DNA of 64,000 nt, from positions 2,542,001-2,606,000 of the forward strand of contig JBCAML010000002.1 in the NCBI GenBank assembly GCA_038503075.1, given 5' to 3'. Origin of the DNA: Gyromitra esculenta. Lineage: Eukaryota; Ascomycota; Pezizomycetes; Pezizales; Discinaceae. A model generated the notes under the pieces. It worked only from the letters and a program-made list of their open reading frames with translations. It was not told where the DNA came from and made no database searches. Shown here piece after piece: positions 1 through 12,460 of this stretch; the first letter of the stretch is position 1; the number at the start of each line of letters is the position of its first letter. The position numbers and the translations under genes are program-made.

Positions 1-2053
1 AGGGTGACATTTTAATTGGTCTTCCACGGAGTTCTCTGAGACATTTCTCGACGTGGTGACGCTTCCAAGAAACCAAGATACGTTTATTTAAGTTATTATT
101 AGCAACAGTATATCATTGGTTATTTTATATTCACAAGCCTTGAAATTCTGCGGTGTGACTAAGGTATATCTCGCTCAGACCACTATAAATGGTTTATTGG
201 AACTTTTGTCATTTAAGATATGCACGTTAGGCTTGCAGAAAACACAAAATACACGTGGGTCTCGCGGGAAACTTCCGGCGAAAATTCTCCAAAGTACAGC
301 ACAAGATATGTAAATCATTTTAGCTAAAATCCTAGAAGCTGGCCCCGAAGACCGGTAAATCGGCTAATCGATTTTGTCTCACCTTCGATCTCAGCTCTCT
401 AAGGATGGATATTTTTGGAAGGCATTGGGCAAATAGGAAGACTAGAACGCAAAGAACTGGAAATTGCCCCGACATACCCGTGGTTACACCAAACGGAATG
501 GCTGCTCGCTACTCGATCATATCCTATGACTCGGCAGATTTGCAAGTACCCGTGAGATTGCCCATGACATCGACTTACATACACCTCTAACATTGGGCTG
601 TAGGTCTTTATCCCTACCCACCACTTCATTCTGCCATTCCTTTCTTTTTCATTATTTATTTTTATACTTTACATGAGTAGATGGAATTTGAGGGTTTGCC
701 TATATATCCGCATTGGTTGTTCTTTTTTGATGTATGTATCCGCCATGGCCAGAAACCCTCACAACGATTGTCATTTCATACTCCCCCCCATGAGAATCCC
801 TACCAAGATTTTAGTAACTCCCTAAGAAGGCAACAACTAAAAGAAAAAGGGCAAGAGGGTTTGACTGTTAGATGATCGATTCTGTAAGTAGAAAATCTTT
901 GAGTCTTGGAAAGAGTGATTGTCCTTGGAAGGGGAAGGCGGACCGGATCGATAGCGATGCCTTTTGCCCACAAGCATATCCACATTCTCATCCAACCTCC
1001 AACTATTAGAGTGCCTTGATATTTAATACCCAAAACTACAATATGGTGGTCATCACAACTCCAACTACGATCTCAATTATGAACATTTCCCTATCCCAGA
1101 CACCTACCGGTAGTCTCACATTCTTGTCAGTATCGAAACTCTCTAGCTGTCCACTCTATCGAGTGATATTTCATGACATTCACCTTACCCACCCACAACT
1201 CTTTCGCGCCTCTTAAGGAAGGTTGGCAGAGTTAATGTGAGAGTTCCTGTGAGCGGTAAGCCTTATATCTTCATATTTCGCGTAAGTAAAATACACACCA
1301 CCCTCGGATATATGATTTCAAGCTGTTTATCAATTGGCACGCGCAATACTACAGGCACATGTATGTATGGCCCCACCAGAGAATTTTCAGTCTCTGCCCT
1401 ACAGCATCCACCAATCCATCTCGAGGGATTCTTGTCCTAATTCCAGTTGTGTGTAAGAATAAGAATAGAATTAACCTTCAAAGCAAATTCACATTCGTGT
1501 GAATTTTAAGTAACTTAACGAGAGATCTGAGTACATCTCAGGTAGGCATCTAATTTAGAAGACGACACGTTTCGAAGCATACATACACATAAAAAGTTAT
1601 TTTGCTAAATACATTGATCATGACTATAAAAGGCTTTATCAAAAAGTTCTTCAGATAAAACAAATCATCGCACCTTCCGGGCTCAACTGCACTAGGACCA
1701 TGGCCTATAGTTGCGTCTCGCGACACCTTAGATGATACGAACGAAACACAGGTACATAATTTATCAAAGATCTCCGAAAAAAAGGTTCGAAACGATTATT
1801 CATTAATTCTGAGCAAAAAAGAGAGAACCTTCTCATTACAGCCGCGACTAGGATACCAACGAGCTTCAAACATCATAGTTTCCGAACCGGAAGAGTGAGT
1901 TCCTCCACCACAATCAACACTTGATCCTCCACTCCAATATCAGCTCCTTAATACTGTTCGCCTTAGGTGATCAGTTCCTGGTACCGCCCCCTAAGTGCTA
2001 AAACTTGAAACGCTGAAATCAATCACTCAGAAAAACCAGTGTTATCGACAAGC
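1..2053. other. Gene-free left flank
   Basis: No reading frame here has protein-like composition or usable splice sites. The short open frames overlap on both strands and resemble nothing I know. Base composition is mixed and moderately AT-rich. The right end (from about 1900) is probably the 3' flank of the minus-strand gene that follows. Confidence 0.5.
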
Positions 2054-3855
2054 TTAATTCCTGGGGCTGTTTTTTTCCCTTCGATCCTCGGCCGTCAGCT
2101 CGCCACGATCAACTCTAGAGGATAGCGAAGTTGATTTGACACCTAATGTGGCGAAACCAGATTGGTTGACACTATGTAAATTTTTATTCGAGGTGAGTTT
2201 CAGATCAGACAACCCGCTACCCCTTGTTTCCCTTTTGGTGGAAGGATATTTAGAGGGCTCCAACTTCTGCTCAAGAGAAAAGAGGATATCGAAATCTTCA
2301 ATATCGAACGATTCGACTTGACCCTAGTTTGATTATTAGAGCTTATCAGCACGACTAGAATTCGACGTTAAGTAGAACTACGCTTCTTACATTATTTAGC
2401 CCTAGAACTCCCTCGATATTAGTTTTGCACTCGCATGATTCATTACTAAAGAAGGGGTTGATTTCAGCCGCGAGAGTTGTTTCTAAACCCTGTATACCCC
2501 TTACAAACCCACATATCTTCTTTCCACTATATGAAAGTGGCGGCGGAGAAGGTATTATGGGGAGCTGGTCGCCAGTTTCTTTACTTATTTTCATAGCTAA
2601 AGGGAGAGGCCTAAAGGCTTGTAATCCTATGCTGCTGCTTCGACTGTGATGTCTTGAGCCTGGTGGCGATCGTGAATGATTAAGTGGGGAGCATCTACCC
2701 TGCCTTTCGATATCTTCGAAAGGATTCAGCGCCGGTCTTAATCCTTGCGTGTTTGATGAGGTTGGCACTTTCTCAAATCTTGGGCAGAATGAAAACCCAA
2801 GAGATCCAATATCTAGAATCTTTAGCCCAGGCTGTTTAAAAGAAATATGTGTGACATGGTTCTCGCTTTCCGTAGCCTTTTCAACCTCTGGGTCAATACT
2901 AGAAGACAGGACTACTTCATGAGTTCCTGGTTCTCGGCCTAAGGTACATGTTTCGACCTGGTGGTGGGCATACGACTTGTTATCGGATTCCATAGGCTCG
3001 TCTGACCCACCAACTACGCGAAAGTGAGGCGAGGAGCAACCAAGATCAACGACATCCCTAGCATTGAATCCCCGGATTGGACCCGCTGTTCCTGTCTCGG
3101 GACCCAAAGACTGGGACCCTCGATGATGTTGAGGAGAAGTCATTAAAAACTTGGTTACATCTCCACAATAGGCCAGGAGATCCCCATCGGCCATATGGTC
3201 ACATAACTTTCTAGTAGTCTCATGACTAGATACCTCTAGAGATCCACTTTCGGAATCCCTAAGCTGCTTGGGCAGCGAACCTCTCGCAGCGGCGAGAACC
3301 TTCCCATTTCCAACCCCGCTTTTATCGATATCGAGCCCCAAGCTACCTGCTTCTTCAGTGTTCCCGAGCCGAACCGATACAGTTAGAGCACTCGGTTCAG
3401 CACTCGGCAATTTACTATCCTTGAACCCAAGCATTCCATTTACCCCCCCTCGATATGGATAATACCTACTCAGTACGGCGTTACATCCGTTGGAAGGATT
3501 ATCGAGGATACAAAAGCCCAAGGGATTTTCGGTATTAAATCGGGACTATAAGTCAAGCAGTTAGCATTGCCTATACGGGTGAGCGAGAAGGCCGGACCCC
3601 GCATCAAGCCGGTGAAAGTTGAGAAGCGGGAGTTGAGCTTAGTTGTGAGTGGGGTCTAGGGATGAACCTAGAGAAAAGTGAAATTCGACGATATCCCAAT
3701 CCCCAGGAAGGTCGATGGCGGAAGTTAAGGAGAGAAGGTATTCTTACCTCGAAATTTATCTCTGGGAACTTAGTTTGCTTCAGCTCCTTTTTCTCGTGAT
3801 CACTCTTAGAACTATTGTCCGTCACTAGACCACTTGTCTTCCCAATATTATCCAT
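2054..3855 (-). CDS. Hypothetical disordered protein, three-exon model (491 aa)
   Basis: Model complement(2054..2266, 2391..3545, 3748..3855). The ATG at 3855-3853 opens a 36-codon exon ending in GAG before a GTAAGAAT donor. A 202-bp intron ends at TTATAG, with CTAAC upstream, and joins in phase to a 385-codon exon. A second donor (GTAAGAAG at 2390) and acceptor (GAGCAG ending at 2267) join in phase to a 71-codon last exon. All three junctions are phase 0, which supports the model. The protein is rich in Ser, Gly, Pro and Glu, with an SRSPPGSRHHSRSS stretch and a PSPPPLS segment. It has no signal peptide, membrane span or domain that I recognise, so function is unknown. The long middle exon is the best evidence that it is real; the last exon is the weakest part. 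Introns of 202 and 124 bp are longer than the others in the window. Confidence 0.5.
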
Positions 3856-4512
3856 TCCGTCGCGAGAGGTTCTAATGGTACACAGGTAGTTCTCTGTTTG
3901 AAAAATGGGCTCCTTTGCCGATGAACGAAAGGGAAAGGGATTAATGTAAGGTTGTGGTCAACGATGATAGATTAAGGACTCTGGGCTATTGGTGGGGATT
4001 CGAAGGGGTGATACAGTAGTTGCTCGTCCTCCACTCACATGTAATCTCGTGCCCAGACCAACAAATGCCGCTTGCGTACACTCTATAACTGTGGGTAGGG
4101 CAGCAACTTTCAAGTAGGGTAGGAAACGAAACTACCCGTCGCCCAGCGTTTACATCAGCACACAGGATAACGTAATATTCATGCCTATTCGCATGAGATC
4201 CGCTGTTGCGAAGTTCCCGAGTGATATTTTATGAGCTGGAAATTCCATTGTTTGTGCAATGACCGGTTCAAAGTCTACAAAACGCCACTATCCTGCTATC
4301 AAACATCCATTCATAACCATTATCCATTATATTAAATCGTTACTAAAAACTCAAATACATCGTTATAAAAGACCCCATTATGCTTATAACCACTCAATAA
4401 AACAGATAAAACCAGACAAAAGAAATCCCATTATATCATCTCATACTTGGCCACTACGCCATCCCATACCCTTTAACACCGTACAATCAACCTAAAACAC
4501 CCCAACCTCCCC
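3856..4512. other. Intergenic region between two minus-strand genes
   Basis: This should hold the promoter of the unknown gene ending at 3855 and the 3' flank of the secreted-protein gene. I see no convincing TATA box, repeat or additional frame. The stretch 4260-4500 is strongly A/C-rich on the plus strand. Confidence 0.4.
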
Positions 4513-5183
4513 TTAAATAGTTCCAAACGGCACGTGCTCAGTCGTAAGGCTAAAGGGTGCTGTGCATCCACTACCTGCAGTAGGGCCACTAAAAATTCAC
4601 AAATAGTTAGTCCTGAAAATCGTAAATATTCAAAGGGCAGGCACTCACAAGTAGAGTGTATATTCTCCATTGCTTCCACAGGCGATCCACTCCTCGTTGC
4701 TATTGTTGTATCCGAAGAGTTCAGTCCCAGAGCTACAATCAAGCGTGAAATTACTGCTAAGTGTGAGAGCCGGAACAGCATCTTGCTCAGGGTTTCCCAG
4801 CTTAGCGAAATACATAGGAGTTCCATGAGTCGGGCGAAGATAACTGTTAGGAAATATTAGTATCCAAATTCCTCAAATTCTTAATTTGCCGTGACAACTT
4901 ACATCTCAAGGGCTGTATTACGAGAATAGAAAGCAATCCCATTTTTGGCGTTATACTGAATGAAGGTCGTGAGATCCGTGGCATTTTCGTTATCAGAGAA
5001 CCACCCCAAGTTCCCGCCAAGAACTCCATCCCATTGCACGGGACCGAGGCCTGCAACCTCAGCTGGGGCGTCCGGGCCAGGTAGCAATTTAAAGGTATCA
5101 GGAAGGCCGCGGCGCGTGAGGATTGGAGACGCCGCTGCGAAAGACGCAAGAATAGCAATGGCAGAGGCGACAAAGGATTTCAT
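4513..5183 (-). CDS. Small secreted protein, three exons (183 aa)
   Basis: Model complement(4513..4588, 4649..4843, 4903..5183). The ATG at 5183 was chosen over an earlier in-frame start because it begins a clear signal peptide (MKSFVASAIAILASFAAAS), followed by a Kex2-like RR at residues 24-25. Intron 1 (59 bp) has GTAAGT and CTAACAG; intron 2 (60 bp) has GTGAGT, a CTAAC branch site and TTTTAG. Both splices restore one frame, so the last exon ends at TAA 4513-4515. The mature part has an N-glycosylation site (NAT) and three Cys, in DCSSGTELFGY, WIACGSNGEY and GSGCTAPF. The WxAC...YxLYF pattern is vaguely reminiscent of PhiA-like secreted wall proteins of ascomycetes, but I do not assign that family. 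It is probably extracellular or wall-associated. The reading frame is convincing; the function is not known. Confidence 0.8.
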
Positions 5184-5342
5184 TTTTTTCGATTCGGTAT
5201 CGATGTCCTGATATTCTTGTTTTCGTAGTAAACAGTTGTTATGAACTGGTATTAGCGAGTGAAGGTGAGCGTAGCGATTGATCGAGTTGGGTGAGGATGA
5301 AGGTGAGGATGAAGATAAGAAAGTCTGAGACGGCAGGGCGGC

Positions 5343-5348
5343 TTTATA
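5343..5348 (-). promoter_or_regulatory. Probable TATA box of the small secreted protein gene
   Basis: On the minus strand the sequence reads GTATAAAGC, about 160 bp before the chosen ATG at 5183. Position and sequence fit a fungal TATA box. It lies inside the longer alternative open frame, which argues for the internal start. Confidence 0.5.
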
Positions 5349-6919
5349 CATTTTTCCCTAAGTTACTTTGACAGCAATACGTACATAAGGGTCCATGGTG
5401 CGGCCGCAAATCCATTACCTCATTCGATAATCCCTCCCGAGTTCCGTCAAGAGCCGACTATCGTGGGTCACATCACATCACGCCTCCCCATAATGCTTGT
5501 TTCCAGCTACCTGTTGCGTCATCAACGGCCAGAAATCTGCTTGCAACAACATCCAGAAAACTCTGGCGCAAAGTACTGCTACGAGGGGTCCTCAACTGTC
5601 GATCTTGAATCGAATCTGGCAGAGATACCCTGTACTTTCCCGATTCGCGAGCTAAAAATCATTAGATACACTTGTTTACCACCATAGCCGGAGCATAAGG
5701 CCCGGAAAACACGAAAGAATCGGGGGCCAATTGTCACCGTACTGCTGCAACATCAAGGTCAACACGTGGAAACACAGGTGAAAAAAATCTATAAAAATAA
5801 AAATCAATGCAGGGCTTACACTTATTGTTCCCGGCCTTCTCCATTTAAACCGAGTGACTACCCCGCAATAGGATCTATACCCCCCGAATACCTGGGCTAA
5901 AAGAAACGTCCCATCATGACGAGAATGTGGCGATGGCTGGAGCCACCTTCAAGCTCACAAACCGACTAATCAGTGTTTTTAGAATGTCAGGCTAGACTAT
6001 GATGAAATCCCGCTAAACCGCGGAGAACGATACCTACATTATCTTTTGGCTCGAGGAAATTACCTCAAGCTTGCGACCCATAACAAACTCTGGTGGTTGG
6101 CCGTAGGTTCCTGTCTAACGATCATCGGTCGGGATCGTACCGGACGGCTATTAATAGAATCAGTGTAACATCCCCCAATGGCGGGGTACATTGAAGAGTC
6201 TCAGTTGCCTCCTCGCATGTATCATTCATCGAAAGTTTGTAATCCCTCCTCGATCACGCGGAGGGTCGCTACATTCGTGAAAAATTACACGCAAGTATTA
6301 TAAAACCTCTTGGAGACTGACAAATTCAGATTACTGTTCGGGTTCTAATCAGTCATATCATAGAAGTGGAGACGGTATGCGCACATTTGTTAGAACAACA
6401 AGGCTTATCTAACGACCGATGGGGAATCCGAAAACAGGTACACTGAATTTCAGTACCCGTATGTATCATTTTCACCAAAGTCAGCAGCATGTTGGATTTC
6501 TGCAAGTTTGGTCTCCAACCAGGGGTGCTGTGCCGTGCACAGATACTAAAGAACTGGCACTAAATAGCTTGGCATAAGTGGTCGGTGCAGGCGCAGTGTA
6601 CTGGATTCAGCGATGCCATACGTATGGCGCTGGAATCAAACACCTTATACCTAAACCAGCCGCTAGCGGCACAGGTGGAGCAAAACTCCAAAAACAACGG
6701 AATTACCCCGGTTGCCCCTAATAAATTTATTTTTTCGATCGGTAGGGATATTTTATAACCTGGTCAGTTGCACTTAATTTTCTGAGTGATGTGTCCTACA
6801 AGCCGCATAGAAAACCGATCTAGCTCGTTGCCATCCCCATGACCGGCTGCGGCTTCAATACTGAACTTTATAACCTTTGGGAATTATTCGCCACAGCAGA
6901 TTCGATATCTAGGAAGCAC

Positions 6920-7273
6920 TACCGTAGTATTTGGTGAAATTCGTTCCGGCGCCAGTAGGTAAAACATGAATTGGACATATTGACTGACTTTCCATGATTT
7001 TCCGCCAAAAGCCCCCAGCAGCATCATGAACGTAGAGTACCGTATTTACTCGAAAAATTGGGTAGCGTGCTTTCTTGGATCTAACTTAAATTAGTTTAGA
7101 AACGACCCGAAATCGGCTTAGATACGCCGCTCAATCTCTGACAAATTCCTTCTCGGGTTAGTGGCGAAGTGAATACGCTACCCAATTTTTCGAGTAAATA
7201 CGGTAGGTACTAACAGATTATATGCATGTCTTACCTACTAGCGCCGGAACGAATTTCACCAAATACTACGGTA
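6920..7273. mobile_element. MITE with 43-bp terminal inverted repeats, split by a second MITE
   Basis: The left end (6920-6962) starts TACCGTAGTATTTGGTG, and the right end (7231-7273) is its reverse complement with about one mismatch. Both ends are bounded by TA, as expected for Tc1/mariner-type insertions. The interior contains a complete smaller inverted-repeat element at 7038-7205. There is no coding capacity, so it must have been mobilised by a transposase encoded elsewhere. Confidence 0.8.
7038..7205. mobile_element. MITE with perfect 31-bp terminal inverted repeats, nested in the previous one
   Basis: The left terminus (7038-7068) begins TACCGTATTTACTCGAAAAA and the right terminus (7175-7205) is its exact reverse complement. 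It is 168 bp long with TA at both ends. The perfect repeats suggest it is younger than the element it sits in. Both elements start TACCGTA, so they may belong to related families. Confidence 0.85.
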
Positions 7274-7678
7274 TATAAAATGAAAAAACTGAAGGTGAAT
7301 CCATTCATAATAACAAAAGATCCTATGTTTTTAAAGTTCCGTATTATACTCCAACAAGGCAAGACGACGTGTACTCTAGCTCTTATCCCTGTCCTAGACA
7401 GAGTACTACCAAGTATACTACATGTAGTGCTCCATTGCTAAAACACATATAGTAATACGTGGACATGGAGTCTCGATATAGTTGAATCCTTTGTCTCTTG
7501 ATGTTCTACAGCGTGATGAATCTGTGAATCTGAACTTCTTTAGTGCGTTTTTAATCTAATCCATTCACTTTAAGTACTTAACGGTTGCGTAAGGTGATAA
7601 ATTTAGACATCTTATCACCATATATCGGTATCGCAATGTCAACCAGCACTACTAATATGAACGACGTTGAAAAATTCT

Positions 7679-7848
7679 ACCATCAAGTTTCACCGGAAGA
7701 GACCGGTTTTTTCTGACGGGTACGGAGACAGCTTACAGCATAAGCCACCTACACCTACACTAATTTGGCATAGTGTGGGTGGCTCACGCCGTGAACCACG
7801 TCTGCGCTCACCATAAAGAACCGATCTCTTCTGGTGGAACTCTACGAT
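7679..7848. mobile_element. MITE-like inverted-repeat element
   Basis: The left arm begins near 7681 (CATCAAGTTTCACCGGAAGA). The right arm (about 7813-7848) is its approximate reverse complement, reading GTTCCACCAGAAGAGATCGG on the other strand. A second internal inverted repeat (AGCCACCTACAC / GTGTGGGTGGCT) lets the whole element fold into one hairpin. It is non-coding, and its exact ends are uncertain by a few bases. Confidence 0.65.
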
Positions 7849-8449
7849 ACGTTCAATACGAAAACGCGTACGCTCTCATGTACTTGTTCTAAAATTAGAT
7901 CATGCGGGATTACTTAACCACTAAACTTGAGGGTGGTTAAGTATCTATGATTTTCATATGGCCGCAGAGATCGTATAACCAATATTATCCGCTAAACTCT
8001 AGGCTTAGTGTGTTGTTTTCTACGTTAGCCCTGAGCGTGGGGTAATAAATGCAAACCCCACGGTAATCATAGACCACTGACAGTTTAGTCTAAGAAGCCG
8101 CTACTGAATAATCTCTCATCACATAGCGGGATCATGATCATAAGTTACTGTGACTTCAGAATTGGGCCAGAAAAACCAATAAACATAGGTAACACACGGC
8201 TGGCCTATAGCTAGGCCTCGCCATTATTAGATTTTTTTTTTCAGTAAAGAACCGAGGTTTCTACAGCTCACAGTGCCTTACTCGACTAAACCATGATATA
8301 CTGTATTTCTATCGCGATCGCTAAGGTCTATATTCGTGACGTGGTAAACTGATGTATATATTAGCCGGTCAGCTAGAAATACGAGTACTATAACTATACC
8401 TACGGTGAGTTACGGATGCATGGCGGATCTTGTCGGATGATGAATAGTC

Positions 8450-8588
8450 GTACTTGTACTTTAGCGTAAGTACTTGAAAACAAGGGCAAAACTTGGGCCA
8501 ATCAAATTTTGAAGTGCTGCTGCGGGACGAATTAAAAAACATTGCCACCAAAAGGCATTCTCAGGTACTTATGGTAGAGCACGAGTAT
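8450..8588. mobile_element. MITE family A, copy 1
   Basis: The termini are GTACTTGTACTTTAGCGTAA on the left and, on the opposite strand, ATACTCGTGCTCTACCATAA on the right, each followed by GTACYTGARA. The interior is shared with the copy at 16450-16594 (CCAATCAAATTTTGAA, CGGGACGAATTAAAAAAC, AAGGCATT). It is about 140 bp, non-coding, and has TA at its ends. Confidence 0.8.
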
Positions 8589-8649
8589 ATCAACATATGC
8601 TATAAACGTAAACTTGCCATCTATAGCAGGTTCTTTGGGTCACAACCGG

Positions 8650-8801
8650 GGTACTCGGGGTAGGCAATGAGTACCCGGAGATGCAAGCTGCTGGAGGGGT
8701 TTAGTTGATTAGATGATTAAGTAAAATCTAGTGGTTTGGCTAGCCAGAATAGTGTGTATACAGCTTGCATTTCCGGGTACTTTTGCCTGCCCCGAGTAAA
8801 G
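8650..8801. mobile_element. MITE family B, copy 1
   Basis: The left arm (8651-8690) starts GTACTCGGGGTAGGCAATGA and ends ATGCAAGCTG. The right arm (8761-8799) is its reverse complement with several mismatches. The TACTCGGGG end resembles the element at 16592-16726 and the tiny foldback at 40384-40460. It is non-coding. Confidence 0.7.
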
Positions 8802-11124
8802 TTATTTGCCAGTAATATTTGTCGTCTGACTGTATAGCTGTAGCTTGCTATACCCTACTTTGGGTTCTGATCAGTGGAATATCTGATCCGGGAGTAATCT
8901 CATTTTTCAGGTGCGGTGGAATGCCTTCTTTTGGGATATGGACTTGGTTTAGTTATCTGTAGCCCTATTGTCAGCTGAATTCCGATATAAAAAAAATACC
9001 GCGCGCGCCTGAAGGCAAAGAAAAAGTGCCACTTGGCAATTTCTAAGCATCGAGTCCTCTATATATAAAAGGCCGAAGACCGGGGGGCTTGTGGAGATCG
9101 AGCTTGGGAGGGCATAGTGGCATGAATTTCCATTTTCGGGGGGTTTTTTTTACAGTGCTCTATATATCATACCGAACACCAAAGCCGACTTCGTGGAAAC
9201 CTAATTCTGCGAGGCTATATGATTATTAAAGGAAGAGTTTGATATAAATTTGGCACTTGAGTTATTGAAGATTTATGAATTATAGATTTAGTCGATTATT
9301 GGATCCGTGAGTCCTAGATCTAGTTAAATTCCTTCGTTTTTTGAAATTTTTGTACGGCTCTTTGAATTCCACGGGGTTTCAACAAAATGAAGTGAAATAT
9401 GAAATAACAGCAATTCCAGCTGCAGTGGGCCAACTGGTAGTATTAATATCACACAAGAAATCTAAGCCTAAATTGACATGTTTTAGGGTTTAGTATACAT
9501 GCATATGTGGTGTCGATATCGATAGGTGCTATATGATCATATGAAGAGATCTCGAGAGCTGCAAAGCTTCTCATGTAGCATAGCCTTGCTTCTAAAGCCA
9601 ATAAGTTAATTAAACCTAAAAATCTGGACTAACAGGAGGGTTCGGAATGATCTGTATGAGAATACGTGTATCATTCACTAATAAAAGATGGATGTGGATG
9701 ATGCATATATACATGTATATATATGTATCTTGGGTTTGGGAGTGTCATGCTTACATGTACTCTACAAGGTATGGAAACGCATCATTTGACGATTTACCCA
9801 TACAAATGAAGTTGGAAATGGCACTAAATAATACATTAACATCAAGGGGGGTACTATATGTAAATTTATCACTTGATCTGCCTTTACAGACGACTTTACT
9901 AAGAGATAACCTTAAGTTGATGTACTTACTAACCACTTTATTTATTACTTCGACTTTACTAGTTATATTTAGTACAAAATTCCTGATGCATTCGATTTTC
10001 CTCATACACTTTACAATAACATTCTCCTATGGAATTTGATACTCTTCAGATGATTTTTCCTGCACAAAATTGATGCATTTGTTGATGCACTCTCGCGCCT
10101 CTTAGATCTCATGGGTAAGCCTCCAAAACTATCACATATCACCTTTCCTAAAGGCTCAGCTATTAAGATGGTCATTGGCCCTAGCCCAACTAATGTAATG
10201 TCTAGTTCCATGGAGTCCAAGTAGCTGCACTCAACATAGCCCAACGCCAAGGGCCTTGAATTTCGGGTTGCAAGATCTTATGTAGTACCAGGCAATCAAC
10301 CCACGAACGCTGCTACACAGTCGCAGCATTCGATATTTCTTCCCTCGCATTAGTCAACTGCTAGCGCTAACTGTAGGTGGCTGAACCCAGCGCCACCCTC
10401 TCCGATATCGATACCAGATAAGGGTTTGTTCAACCCTAAAAACAATTAGTCAAATCGAGCAGCCAACTTGATCATAGATCGATCTTTGCCTATCTTATAG
10501 TCATTCGTTTCATTCAGGAGATTCGGGACAATTGTACTTTTAACTTAGTCTTCCAAGCTTCTAGTGCGCACCATTCCACGTGTATTTGACATTTTGCAGA
10601 GACAACAGTGGGTGATACCCGATGAGCTTAGACTGGCAGCGGAATTTAGCCCTGCCTGCTATTGTATTCCTCCTTTTGTTTTTGAGTGGTAGATACAACC
10701 TCTCCATTATCCTATACATTGGTGCCTCGATGCTGCCAACATTTATCCGAGGAGTCCTCAGATTTACTAGTGTAGTTCTCAGAAGCTCTTGGTGTAGTTT
10801 TGAGAAACTAAAAAAATGTAAGCAATACACAACCCCGCAGCACGGATCACTATCTGGCACCCCAAAAATTTGGCAACTTCACCAGCATAAGGGATAGGTG
10901 GGTTTTAGGGTTCTAATTACTTACATGTACTTAGATCGCTAGGTAAGGAACAAGTTGGTACGTACAGCTGCAGTCTCTCCCGGCCACATGACAAAATTGG
11001 GCATTTGACGAAGGGCTTACCACCGCAAATACTTGCAGTTCTCAGAACCCTAAATCACTGTTGCTCTCTCTCCCCGACCCCTGTTCGTCAGCTATCCAGT
11101 TTCGTCGTGTGGTCGGGAGAGACT

Positions 11125-11386
11125 GTACTCGCGGTCCAGGGTAAGAACCTGAAAACATGGGGTGTGTGGCTTTGTATGCTATGGAGTGGTACTCGTGATC
11201 CAGAATATGAACCTGAAAACATGGGGTGTGTGGCTTTGTACGCTATGGAGTGGTGCACGGATATTTCGCCATACAAATTCACTAACCATGTTTTCAGGTT
11301 CATACCCTGGATCACGAGTACACGGGTATTTCGCCATACAAATTCACCACCCATGTTTTCAGGTTCTTACCCTGGATCACGAGTAC
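11125..11386. mobile_element. MITE family C: one copy inserted into another copy
   Basis: A complete copy (11189-11321) with termini GTACTCGTGATCCAG and its reverse complement interrupts an outer copy, whose halves are 11125-11188 and 11322-11386. Both copies have ends of the form CTCGNGNTCCAG...GAACCTGAAAACATGGG. Inside the intact copy the sequence at the junction position is GTGCAC; in the split copy it is GT/AC around the insertion, so the target was TA. The family recurs at 48488-48753. Confidence 0.85.
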
Positions 11387-12460
11387 CTACTCTAATGCCT
11401 CAACTAACTAGGCCCCTGTTAAACAAGGGCATCTAATTCTTGGTAGCCTAGGAAAGGCTGAAAGAAATCGATACCTTGGCTGTTGCTTGAGGGTTAGGGT
11501 TTTTTGTGATTGGTTGTACTTTTCCCCATTACGTTTCAGACTGCCATGCATAAAAAGTGAGGCTAGATAACTGTTGGACAGAGATCTCCAGAGGCCAAGG
11601 CACTGGATGTACCGATTGAAGGCTTTAAATAAGATCTATACCCGCCACTCGGGCCATCAAGCGTGCCAAAGAAACCTCCCTAAAAACGTGTGCAGTGGCA
11701 ACTTGTGGCAGCTGTTATTATTCCAATTATTCGTTGATGTTTTAAGCACCTTTGATGCCTAGACGACACGAGAAACGACACGAGTGAGAGAGTGGTTGGT
11801 TTATAGCGAAGAATTGAAGTACGTTGTGTTCCTGCTGCTTGGCATTGTTCGGCTCATCTAGGTATATTATCCCCGATTGAGTCCAGTGAGAAATCCGACC
11901 CAGAGGGACTCCACATAATAAGGTCGGCTTTGCCAGATAAATCTCAGGCTATTAAACTTTCACCGCTGGGACGCACGTTGCGGGCACACTCAACTCCCGA
12001 GAGCATGGATTCCAAAATCAATACCAAGGGGATCGCCAGCGTCGATTTTAGTTGGTTCGCCCTATAAATTTGCCAACAAAATGATGCATGAGCATCCTGA
12101 GTGTGGGATGTTTTCCCTGTGAGCTGGTCTGGATTGAATGGATATGATGGGCGAGATTCCATAATACGAGGCTCTCAAAACACCCATACAAAGGTTGATA
12201 TCTGTATAAATAGCGGCGGACTGCTATTAGGGAGATATCTTCCTCATAACCTCCGGTATCTTGTCTCAACATTCAGGACCAACGAAGCAGGGAATCTAAT
12301 AATTCGCCAGAAATACCGCTGGCGTTTTTGGGAAGAAGGAAGAAAAGGCGTTCTATCCTCTTATGGTCCACTGCTCTCGCCGCATGCTCCACAGCCTCTG
12401 AACTAGATCGAAGTTCATCTCTCGAATTGCTATAAAGCCTTCCACTACGATTCACGAGCA

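Larger units (their letters stand above)
5184..12460. other. 7.3-kb gene-free, MITE-rich region
   Basis: After about 200 bp of promoter for the secreted protein gene, no convincing gene appears up to 12461. The region is AT-rich and holds at least six short inverted-repeat elements, listed separately. Open frames such as 9647-10039 lie in very AT-rich sequence with TATA/TACATGTA runs and do not look like protein. I see nothing further in 5700-6900 and 8800-11100 beyond small hairpins, for example one near 6430-6460. Confidence 0.6.

Noticed and set aside
9647..10039. 130-codon open frame beginning with an ATG
   Set aside because: Extremely AT-rich sequence with TATA and TACATGTA runs; the product is a mix of Met, Ile, Leu and Tyr without recognisable structure, and the opposite strand is also open.
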